A stretch of DNA of 10,222 nt from Chromera velia (Eukaryota; Sar; Chromeraceae), in contig JAHBMJ010003536.1 of assembly GCA_018398765.1 (NCBI GenBank), positions 1-10,222 on the forward strand. The letters are read 5' to 3'. The position numbers were made by a program, and so were the translations under genes. Below the pieces are notes generated by a model. The model was not told the origin of the DNA, did not search any database, and saw only the letters and a list, made by a program, of their open reading frames with translations. This document shows, piece by piece, positions 1-5,797 of this stretch. Each line of letters begins with the position of its first letter. The stretch's first letter is position 1.

Positions 1-13
1 ACACACACATGCA

Positions 14-82
<69 letters not shown>
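1..82. repeat. (CA)n microsatellite at the left edge
   Basis: Nearly pure CA dinucleotides interrupted by a few ATGCATG and ACATACATAC variants. The window begins inside the repeat, so its full length is unknown. No coding potential is claimed. Confidence 0.97.
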
Positions 83-766
83 GCGAGTTTGGTGAGAGAA
101 AGTGTCGTCAGCCAGAGAGATGCTCCTCCGATCCGTCAGGCAGTGGGTGAGTGAGTCGGTCGGTCCGTCAGTCAAGCAAGGATGCAGGCGTGGAGGGGGT
201 CAGGAGAAGCGAAAAAAAGAAAAAGGGAGTGAGTAAGTGACTCAGTCATTTTGCGATTGCTCCTCCTGTGTCCTCTCCAGAATGATCTTTGGAGCGCGAC
301 GTTCTGGCCTCTTTCCCTGGTCGCAGATCAATTTTTCGAGCGACTCTCTTGTTTTGCTCTCGCTTCTTTTTTTTTTTCTGCCCTTTTCCCTGTTGTTTGC
401 AGCGATGCCTGTGCCGACGCGTGGAAGTGGCAAAGCGAAAACCCGTACGGATATGAAGGAGGTCCAAAGTGATCCTTTCACCAATTGATCGATCGACCCG
501 TCCGACATGCAGTCCCAATCAGTCAGGCCTGCCTGCCCGGATCAGCGTGAACGACTGTGAGCAGCGGCTCAGCAGCCGGCCAGCCGGGGAGCCGAAGGGT
601 TTCGCTCCTTCAGGAATCATCCGACAAGTGTCTAGCTGCATGCATTTTGGGCATGAAACAGATTCGGCAGATCACTGAAATCAAAAAGGTCAGGAGGTCG
701 ATCACCAGAGTCCGTCAAACAACTTGAAACAAGGTCGGCCAAATTATCGGGGAATCACGATGTGGG
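83..766. other. Unassigned stretch without a recognisable gene
   Basis: Mixed-composition DNA with many short GTCAGTC, GAGTGAGT and CCGGCCAG-like runs and a T-rich stretch near 362-378. Short open frames overlap on both strands near 237-520, none with a recognisable motif, a supported start or paired splice sites. One CTAG at 632-635 has no flanking duplication. I see nothing here that can be called a gene. Confidence 0.6.
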
Positions 767-767
767 A

Positions 768-787
768 GTGTCGACCTAGGTGTCGAC
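768..787. repeat. CTAG-centred direct duplication, 8/8 (arm GTGTCGAC)
   Basis: The octamer GTGTCGAC at 768-775 is followed by CTAG (776-779) and by the same octamer at 780-787. Because GTCGAC is itself palindromic, the site also reads as a 9-bp inverted repeat (767-775 with 782-790). The direct-repeat reading is preferred because the same arrangement recurs across the window with non-palindromic arms. Confidence 0.85.
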
Positions 788-890
788 ACTGTTGCGTGAG
801 AGGAAAGCCGTTCCAATGTGTAGAATGATGACCACGTGACTCGTTAGGTGACTTGCATGCAGGTAGGAAATAATCAATTAAATTAAAACA

Positions 891-910
891 CATCAAAACT
901 AGCATCAAAA
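891..910. repeat. CTAG-centred direct duplication, 8/8 (arm CATCAAAA)
   Basis: CATCAAAA at 891-898, CTAG at 899-902 and CATCAAAA again at 903-910. The duplication does not extend beyond 8 bp on either side. It belongs to the recurrent TSD-CTAG-TSD class interpreted as a transposon excision scar. Confidence 0.85.
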
Positions 911-948
911 GTTGACTCAAAACTTTGACGGCTATAGTTTGAAGGACT

Positions 949-979
949 CTGGAACCCTAGCTTGAACCTAGTCTTGAAC
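949..979. repeat. Chained CTAG duplications (two CTAGs, three related arms)
   Basis: CTGGAACC (949-956), CTAG, CTTGAACC (961-968) match at 7/8. The second CTAG (968-971) starts at the last base of that arm and has GCTTGAAC on its left and TCTTGAAC (972-979) on its right, again 7/8. Two events at the same site, the later one next to or inside the earlier duplication, would explain this. Confidence 0.75.
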
Positions 980-1069
980 CGGGCTACAAGCCGGGCTATT
1001 GGAAGTGTAAAATTAGAAGGCTTTGACGCCGTGGCTTTAAAGACCCGAAGTCACACAATATGTTTTAAC

Positions 1070-1089
1070 CAATTATACTAGCAATTATA
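1070..1089. repeat. CTAG-centred direct duplication, 8/8 (arm CAATTATA)
   Basis: CAATTATA at 1070-1077, CTAG at 1078-1081, CAATTATA at 1082-1089. It lies 30 bp outside the left end of the candidate TIR element, so it is a separate event from the element's own flanking repeat. Confidence 0.85.
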
Positions 1090-1110
1090 TCTAACAATAG
1101 TGGTTATTCG

Positions 1111-1118
1111 GAGGCACT
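1111..1118. repeat. Left target-site duplication of the TIR element
   Basis: GAGGCACT directly abuts the CTAG that opens the candidate element. The other flank, 2237-2244, reads GAGACACT, a 7/8 match in direct orientation. Eight-base duplications are known for hAT, P and a few other cut-and-paste superfamilies, so this length alone does not name the family. Confidence 0.6.
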
Positions 1119-1228
1119 CTAGGCCCCGCACTACATTTAAAAAAAAAGATCAGAAAAGCTTTTTTTTTTATAGATTTTTTTTTATTTATCATAACACTAA
1201 CCTGGGTTCAAATCGACTTACTACTCGA

Positions 1229-1261
1229 CTCCATAACTAGCTCTATAAACTAGTTTATGAA
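1229..1261. repeat. Chained CTAG duplications
   Basis: CTCCATAA (1229-1236), CTAG, CTCTATAA (1241-1248) match at 7/8. A second CTAG at 1250-1253 has TCTATAAA on the left and TTTATGAA (1254-1261) on the right, 6/8. The site lies inside the TIR element, so scars may have accumulated in the element after it inserted. Confidence 0.65.
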
Positions 1262-1324
1262 TTCCTACTAGAATCATAGGGATTTGTCCTAGAATCTGAC
1301 CTAGAATCAATACTAGAATGGATA
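1260..1324. repeat. Four CTAGAAT repeats, three at 12-bp spacing
   Basis: CTAGAAT begins at 1268, 1289, 1301 and 1313. The last three are spaced by exactly 12 bp, which is 8 plus CTAG. The intervening octamers AATCTGAC, AATCAATA and AATGGATA share 4 to 6 of 8 positions with their neighbours. This fits an old, diverged chain of the same scars, but a plain 12-bp tandem repeat is possible. Confidence 0.5.
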
Positions 1325-1340
1325 AGTGATAAGTGATTTA

Positions 1341-1360
1341 CTGGTGTCCTAGGTGGTGCC
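1341..1360. repeat. Degraded CTAG duplication (6/8)
   Basis: CTGGTGTC (1341-1348), CTAG (1349-1352), GTGGTGCC (1353-1360) agree at six of eight positions. The TAG within this CTAG is the in-frame stop that closes the upstream side of the unidentified acidic ORF. The same sequence could also act as a splice acceptor (CCTAG before GTGG). Confidence 0.5.
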
Positions 1361-1913
1361 TAAAGTAGTGCAATCAACTAACAACTGTTCTGAACTTTGC
1401 ATGCTTGAGGCAGAGATTGAAGAAGCATACCAGGGGGGGGTAGTTATGGGTGCAGAGCTTCTTCATAGAGTAGACCCTAACTGGTTCTTCCCCTTCTTCT
1501 TAGGAAGATCGGTCGCATCTCAAGCTAAGTTTTTGCAGAAGCATTTAATGGAGTTGAAAACTCCAGATTTTGATAAGTTGCAACAGGAGATTGAAGAAGA
1601 ATTGAAAAAAGAGAGGGAGACGTAAGGGGAACAAGAGGGTGAGGGGGAGTCAGAAAATGAGGATGAATCACCGAAAATTAGAGACCTTCTTAGCACAGCA
1701 GATGATAACATCCTTGCTGATACAGAGTCAGAGATTCCTTATGGGGAAAACAGCCGAAAGAATATGAGAAAAAAGCTAAAAATGGTTAAAGATCCCAGAA
1801 AGAATGATGGGACCGAAATACACATCAGCCGATTCCTTGTAAGTTGTGTTCATGAGCGCGCAGAAGCTCAAAATTGTTATGCTTTAGAAAAAAGGAAAGG
1901 TACCCGTTTATAA
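1353..1913 (+). pseudogene. Unidentified acidic, Lys/Glu-rich protein, broken by one stop
   Basis: One frame stays open from 1353 to the TAA at 1911-1913 except for a TAA at 1623-1625. The first segment (about 90 codons) contains MGAELLHRVDPNWFFPFFLG-like sequence and then a charged helix-like run rich in Glu and Lys. The part after the stop is strongly acidic (Glu, Asp, Ser) and then becomes basic near 1755-1810. The first ATG in frame is at 1401. A strong splice-donor sequence GTAAGT starts at 1839 in phase 0, so 1353-1838 could be an internal exon. I do not recognise the family. Its position inside the TIR element suggests a decayed transposon-encoded or captured gene. TAA could arise from CAA by one C-to-T change, but that is inference. 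Codon evidence is limited to the long open frame. Confidence 0.45.
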
Positions 1914-1974
1914 TGGGTTCAAGTAACCTGCGAAGGCGGCCAAGAAAAGACTCGAACTAAAAAAAGGAAGACAT

Positions 1975-1994
1975 AGATTTGCCTAGAGATCTGC
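1975..1994. repeat. CTAG-centred duplication, 7/8 (AGATTTGC/AGATCTGC)
   Basis: AGATTTGC at 1975-1982, CTAG at 1983-1986, AGATCTGC at 1987-1994. The single difference is a T/C transition. It lies 12 bp upstream of the perfect unit at 2007. Confidence 0.75.
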
Positions 1995-2006
1995 TAATTT
2001 AGTTGC

Positions 2007-2026
2007 TAATAAATCTAGTAATAAAT
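2007..2026. repeat. CTAG-centred direct duplication, 8/8 (arm TAATAAAT)
   Basis: TAATAAAT at 2007-2014, CTAG at 2015-2018, TAATAAAT at 2019-2026. Low-complexity arms make chance matching a little easier here than at other units, but the 8-CTAG-8 register is exact. Confidence 0.8.
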
Positions 2027-2041
2027 TCTATATAGAGTATA

Positions 2042-2073
2042 TGTAAAACCTAGTTTAAAACCTAGTTGAAAAT
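2042..2073. repeat. Chained CTAG duplications, three arms
   Basis: TGTAAAAC (2042-2049), CTAG, TTTAAAAC (2054-2061), CTAG, TTGAAAAT (2066-2073). Adjacent arms match at 7/8 and 6/8, and the period is 12 bp. It is the clearest case of two rounds of the same event at one place sharing the middle arm. Confidence 0.7.
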
Positions 2074-2236
2074 ACTGCTTTCAGTTGTCAATGAGTTGAA
2101 TTTACTTTGTTCGCCATGTAGGTGGTTGGTTTAGGACTCATCTTTCAGAGTTGGTATGAGCTGTAAGATAAAAAAAAAAAGATCAGAAGTTTTCTTTTTT
2201 TTATTTATTTATTTATTTATGGAGTGCAGGGCCTAG

Positions 2237-2244
2237 GAGACACT
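2237..2244. repeat. Right target-site duplication of the TIR element
   Basis: GAGACACT directly follows the terminal CTAG of the candidate element and matches GAGGCACT at 1111-1118 in seven of eight positions and in the same orientation. Confidence 0.6.
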
Positions 2245-2670
2245 TGAACACACTTCACATCACTGGTACTTATGATAGCTCTCAGCGGTTCAGCCTAGCT
2301 TTAAGCATACAGTTGCTAGAGCACTCGATCATGACTCGTCATTAATTGAATTGAGGCGGTACGTTAAAGCTGGTGAGCCACCACTTAGGCTCTGGCCAAC
2401 CATAGGGCATAACATGCAATGTTGGTTTATTAATCTACCGCATTGATTCATTTATACGTAAGAACATGAACTCACGCTAATTTGGCTATACACTCCTCAA
2501 CCGCCTTCATGCCCGCAAGAGGCTGGAACGATGATACAAGAGCGATCATCTCTCAGACTTTCTTTTCATTCTCCCTCACTCCTCTTCCAGCTGAGGCAGC
2601 CACCCATTGCGCAATTTCCACCCGTTTCTCAATGGGTGTAATTAATTAGAGAAAAAAACAATTTAATAAT

Positions 2671-2690
2671 TAATTTTGCTAGTAATTTTG
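2671..2690. repeat. CTAG-centred direct duplication, 8/8 (arm TAATTTTG)
   Basis: TAATTTTG at 2671-2678, CTAG at 2679-2682, TAATTTTG at 2683-2690. Exact in both copies and outside the TIR element. Confidence 0.85.
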
Positions 2691-2760
2691 ATATGGGTAC
2701 ATTACCAAGTTGTTAAATTAACTAACTAATTAACTAGCTACTTTTTAGATAAAAATAGTT

Positions 2761-2783
2761 CTGATAACTAGTTGATAACTAGT
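2761..2783. repeat. CTAG-containing tandem repeat with 11-bp period
   Basis: TGATAACTAGT is repeated exactly at 2762-2772 and 2773-2783. Read around CTAG it is CTGATAA-CTAG-TTGATAA-CTAG, that is 7-bp arms rather than 8. It may be a scar that lost one base, or an unrelated 11-bp tandem duplication. Confidence 0.5.
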
Positions 2784-3045
2784 AAAGTTATTCAACTGAT
2801 TTCTTAACGTATTTATGTCTATTATAAAGTATGGATATTACAGGGATAATATAAGCTTTTAAAGCTAGGTCTTTGCTCTAAGAAGCCGTAAATTAGTCGT
2901 TAGTTGCACACTGCTGACAATATAGGCCAGGCTGACCCAAATTTTGTCGTGCGCAAGTTAGCGCGCCAGCAGCTGCAAATTTAATCATGCATGCATATAC
3001 ATATACGACAAAAAAAAAAGGAAGTACATGCATGCATGCCATACA

Positions 3046-3067
3046 TGTATCGATATACATCGATACA
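3046..3067. repeat. Inverted repeat, 9-bp arms, 4-nt loop
   Basis: TGTATCGAT at 3046-3054 and its reverse complement ATCGATACA at 3059-3067 surround the loop ATAC. It could form a small cruciform. No flanking gene gives it a regulatory role. Confidence 0.6.
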
Positions 3068-3271
3068 AGCTGTGGCGGACTCCTGGCATCGCCGCCCCAC
3101 TTTGTTCTTGCAGAAGGCTTTCGAAAAGACATTGCTGACCATTAGAGAGATTCAACACCTTAACATTTTTTTTTTTGACTTATTGTTTATATGACACTCA
3201 TAAAAACTGAAAGAATTAGCAGCAAAGATAGCAGAATTCTTCAGCACAACCTCTGTTACAAAACTTCTAAT

Positions 3272-3309
3272 GTTTTTGGCTAGAATTAGCTAGAATTTTG
3301 GCTAGCTAG
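3272..3309. repeat. Cluster of four CTAG sites with related arms
   Basis: CTAG occurs at 3280, 3290, 3302 and 3306. The octamer left of the first (GTTTTTGG, 3272-3279) resembles AATTTTGG at 3294-3301 (6/8), with CTAG-AATTAG-CTAG between. The last two CTAGs are directly adjacent. This looks like a nested or rearranged chain of the 8-CTAG-8 units. Confidence 0.45.
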
Positions 3310-3423
3310 ATCTTTACTATATTTTTATAACTTTTATTAAGCTTTTAAATAACAAATTTTAGAACAGATTGTATATCAATGCACTGAGACAATTTTGAAT
3401 TCAAATTAGCAATCATCGTTAAT

Positions 3424-3441
3424 CAATTACAATTGTAATTG
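3424..3441. repeat. Perfect 18-bp palindrome
   Basis: CAATTACAATTGTAATTG equals its own reverse complement and is followed directly by a 10-bp palindrome GTGCATGCAC (3441-3450). It lies in AT-rich non-coding DNA; no function can be assigned. Confidence 0.6.
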
Positions 3442-3629
3442 TGCATGCACATGCGCGATTATAAAAGTTTGTTACATAAAAAAAATTGTTAGACATAGAT
3501 CGATCTTTTTTTAGTTTCTGAATCGTTTTGTGGATATTCGTGAATCGGGAAAGGATAAGTCGCTTAATGGTACTTTTCATAACTCAGTCAGTCTGCATTT
3601 GTTTGTGTACCGGTACATAAATCTTGGGA

Positions 3630-3647
3630 GCTGCAATCGGCTGCAAT
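3630..3647. repeat. 8-bp direct duplication with 2-bp spacer, no CTAG
   Basis: GCTGCAAT at 3630-3637 and 3640-3647, separated by CG. It resembles a footprint of an element making 8-bp target duplications, but lacks the CTAG centre and so may have another origin. Confidence 0.5.
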
Positions 3648-3749
3648 TGCATGAGAACATATACGTAGGCACAGAATACATGTATTGTCTGCTAAATTGC
3701 TTCAAATATGTTCACAAAGAATCAAGACTAATCAAAACAAAAGGAAATT

Positions 3750-3797
3750 CATTCAGTGGTACGCACGGCAATGCAGGCACATACAGACACGTACAGA

Positions 3798-3837
<40 letters not shown>
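3750..3837. repeat. Anchor copy 1 followed by (CA)n
   Basis: A roughly 40-bp anchor (3750-3790), beginning CATTCAGTGGTACGCACGG, leads into a pure CA run at 3805-3837. A near copy of the anchor is at 3955-3995, also leading into a microsatellite. A retroposed or duplicated unit carrying a microsatellite at its 3' end would explain this. Confidence 0.7.
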
Positions 3838-3839
<2 letters not shown>

Positions 3840-3860
3840 TTGATTTCATGCGTTAAGCCA

Positions 3861-3880
3861 CCTTTGAGCTAGCTTTTGTG
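3861..3880. repeat. Degraded CTAG duplication (6/8)
   Basis: CCTTTGAG (3861-3868), CTAG (3869-3872), CTTTTGTG (3873-3880) agree at six of eight positions. It lies between the two anchor copies and outside the AT-rich tract. Confidence 0.45.
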
Positions 3881-3954
3881 CGCGTCTGCACGTCTGCATA
3901 AGCACATATTCATACCCATGCACTCAAAAACTTTAAGTCGCCCCGACCTCTCGT

Positions 3955-4175
3955 CATTCAGCGGTACGCACGGAAATGCAGGCACACACAGACAGACAGA
4001 CAGACAGACAGACACACACACACACACATACACACACACACACAAACAGACACACACACGCACACGCACACGCAGATGCACACGCACACGCACACACGCA
4101 GAGCTACACTCTCAAACGCATAGACACATAGATACATACACTCATACAAATATACACACATTCACGCACGCATGC
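3955..4175. repeat. Anchor copy 2 followed by (GACA)n and (CA)n
   Basis: The anchor at 3955-3995 (CATTCAGCGGTACGCACGG and following bases) matches copy 1 with a few substitutions. It runs into a GACA tract (about 3989-4015) and then imperfect CA repeats with ACACGC and ATACA variants to about 4175. The long open frame across this stretch is only a product of the repeat. Confidence 0.75.
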
Positions 4176-4331
4176 ATGCACGAAAGGGCGATCCGAAAAT
4201 TTAAAAAGTCGGTTCCGCTTGGATTCAATCCACTCTTTTTCTCCTTGTGTACCATTACGACCGATTTTTCAATACACCCTCAGAGTCTCTGTCTCGTTTG
4301 CTTCAGCCATGATCCTGAAAGTGCTCACTCA

Positions 4332-4407
4332 CTCTCTCTCTCTCTCTCTTTCTCTCTGTCTCTCTGTTTTTCTCTCTCTCCCTCTCACACATATATGTAC
4401 ACACACA

Positions 4408-4447
<40 letters not shown>

Positions 4448-4448
4448 C
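4332..4448. repeat. Compound microsatellite (TC)n-(CA)n-(GA)n
   Basis: TC repeats at 4332-4387, an ATATATGTAC junction, CA repeats at 4399-4424 and GA repeats at 4424-4448. The TC and GA blocks are reverse complements and could pair into a stem with the CA block in the loop. Confidence 0.9.
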
Positions 4449-4562
4449 CGGGAGAGTAACAAACAGTCACACACACTCACACAGAGTTACACACATACTC
4501 ATACACACAGTCACATACACATGTACAGACACACAATAGATTGGAGGAGTCGTGCTCAGGCT

Positions 4563-4584
4563 ACGCAACTACTAGACGCAGCTA
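4563..4584. repeat. CTAG-centred duplication with 9-bp arms, 8/9
   Basis: ACGCAACTA at 4563-4571, CTAG at 4572-4575, ACGCAGCTA at 4576-4584, with one A/G difference. Nine-base arms also occur at 7642 and 8604, so the duplicated length seems to be 8 or 9. Confidence 0.75.
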
Positions 4585-4658
4585 TTCCACGCGCCTCACC
4601 TGTTTCCTTCCCACCCCCCTTGTCTTAGGAAGCGAAAGTCCGACTCGGCGAGGAAGGC

Positions 4659-4678
4659 ATAGAGAGCTAGATAGAGAG
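4659..4678. repeat. CTAG-centred direct duplication, 8/8 (arm ATAGAGAG)
   Basis: ATAGAGAG at 4659-4666, CTAG at 4667-4670, ATAGAGAG at 4671-4678. It lies well outside the AT-rich tract, showing that the motif is not just a property of that composition. Confidence 0.85.
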
Positions 4679-5422
4679 CAGCTTCAAAGCAAAAATCGAA
4701 AGTCTCTCTGTCTCTGTACAATTCATTTGCAACGCAGCTGATTTGCCGTGTCTCTCTACCAATGCTGCGACAGACACTAGAGTTCTCAGCTCAGAAACTT
4801 CCCGTCTTTTCTCTCTCATGGCTTACATACACATTGCTTTCTGCCGTCTGTGACGTCGACCTCTAATCTTCACTGCCATCTATAAGTTCTTTTCGAATCA
4901 CCAATGTGAATACCGTGAATGCAAGAACGAATGGTTTGGTTCCTCTTCTCTCGAATGGAAAACGGCACCCGCTCGTTTGTGTGTCTGTCTGTATTGCTTC
5001 GTAAGACTTCGCTGCTTGCGTTGCACAATGAGCCGTCGAATGTTAAAGCTGGACAATTAAGTGGCTCTTCTGTCTCAAAGGAAACGCCTGACCTTGATTT
5101 TGGTCCATTCATTTCCTTTTGTTTCTGCAGAACTCATGCCAGAAAGCAAGTCTATAGTGATCGCTCTGGTCGAGCCACGGTCTCATCTCAGCTTGATCTG
5201 GCTCTTTTCTTCCTCATCCAAACTCAGTTCGTTTTTCTGCTCTTTTCGTGCAAGTGTTTTGCGTGGGGAAACGTCTCTGGGCACAAAACGCAGCATCGTG
5301 GCTTGAATCTCAACTGTCGACAGTTGGGACCGTCAAGTCGGATCAGGTTTGAAGTGCAGAAGAGGGAAATTTGATTGACGGAAAGCAGTTGAAGTCTGTA
5401 TTAAACTTGAAGACAAAAGTAA

Positions 5423-5779
5423 TTGAAATTGGTAGGATTTGGTAGGTGCATGCATGGTGGCCCCGGAAAGATGGCATTATACATATACAGAACTGATTAT
5501 GTACGTGCCCCTCAAGCGTCATCTGTAAGGTCAAAAACTGATTTTGGGGTGGCTCGCACGGATGTCGGCCAAATTGCGCTTACTGATGCAATTAAGTTTG
5601 AGTAAGTTACTGATAAATATGCAGTGCCTGTCAGATCAGCATATAGAGTTGAAGGAGGCACAGAAGCTGAGTGGTCAGAAGATGTCAGAAGGACAGAGCG
5701 CATGCACTCAAGGAAGTTCAACGGCTTTTCAGGAACTCCCCGCGCTTTTCCCCTCATAGCGTTTGTTGCTGTTCGAATT
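5423..5779 (+). pseudogene. Unidentified interrupted open frame upstream of the transposase
   Basis: One frame runs from 5423 with stops only at 5603-5605 (TAA) and 5777-5779 (TGA), and is the same frame as the following transposase segment. It reads, for example, TDYVRAPQASSVRSKTDFGV and later VPVRSAYRVEGGTEAEWSED. I recognise no family. The first stop overlaps a sequence with a good donor (GTAAGT) and a CAG acceptor 23 nt apart (5602-5624), but removing 23 nt leads quickly to another stop in this frame. It may be an N-terminal part of the transposase copy or chance; a minus-strand frame of 81 codons overlaps it at 5512-5757. Confidence 0.2.
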
Positions 5780-5797
5780 TGACCTCAGCTGCATGGA

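Larger units (their letters stand above)
1119..2236. mobile_element. Candidate DNA transposon with CTAG termini and inverted repeats
   Basis: The first 18 bases (1119-1136, CTAGGCCCCGCACTACAT) and the reverse complement of the last 18 (2219-2236, CTAGGCCCTGCACTCCAT) match at 16 of 18 positions. Just inside each end is an A-run, then GATCAGAA, then a T-run (1139-1168 and 2170-2202), an imperfect subterminal palindrome. Imperfect 8-bp direct repeats flank both ends. Inside lies a broken acidic ORF (1353-1913) that I cannot assign to a known transposase, plus several CTAG duplication scars. At about 1.1 kb it could be a non-autonomous or decayed copy. The TIR is short and imperfect, so alignment of further genomic copies would be decisive. 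The termini explain the scar motif seen elsewhere in the window, which raises my confidence. Confidence 0.6.
2245..3749. other. AT-rich non-coding stretch with palindromes and CTAG sites
   Basis: No recognisable gene. It contains a hairpin with 9-bp arms CACCCATTG/CAATGGGTG at 2601-2609 and 2630-2638, TTAACTAACTAATTAA-type runs near 2714-2737, ATGCATGC blocks around 2987-3040, poly(A) or poly(T) runs near 3009, 3167 and 3478, and further CTAG duplications. A possible short exon after TTGCAG at 3113 (reading KAFEKTLLTIREIQHL) is followed by no donor or homology that I can support. Confidence 0.6.
4530..5422. other. Unassigned stretch without a recognisable gene
   Basis: Mixed-composition sequence. 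An open frame of 151 codons exists at 4919-5374 on the plus strand and an 80-codon one on the minus strand at 4870-5112; neither has a recognisable motif. A possible splice acceptor (TTTGTTTCTGCAG ending at 5130) precedes a short open stretch with no identifiable homology. A perfect 16-bp palindrome CAACTGTCGACAGTTG occurs at 5311-5326. Two CTAG duplications lie at 4563 and 4659. Confidence 0.5.

Noticed and set aside
767-790. Operator-like inverted repeat AGTGTCGAC...GTCGACACT
   Set aside because: Better explained as one of many CTAG-centred direct duplications whose arm happens to contain the palindrome GTCGAC.
1200-1225. tRNA-like T-arm sequence GGGTTCAAATC
   Set aside because: No matching stem, acceptor arm or anticodon arm can be folded around it.
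3876-4628. 250-codon open frame on the plus strand
   Set aside because: Almost wholly His/Thr, Ser/Leu and Arg/Glu repeats translated from CA, TC and GA microsatellites; no domain.
4919-5374. 151-codon plus-strand open frame
   Set aside because: No recognisable motif, low-information composition rich in Ser, Leu and Phe, overlapping open frames in other readings; not enough to call a gene.
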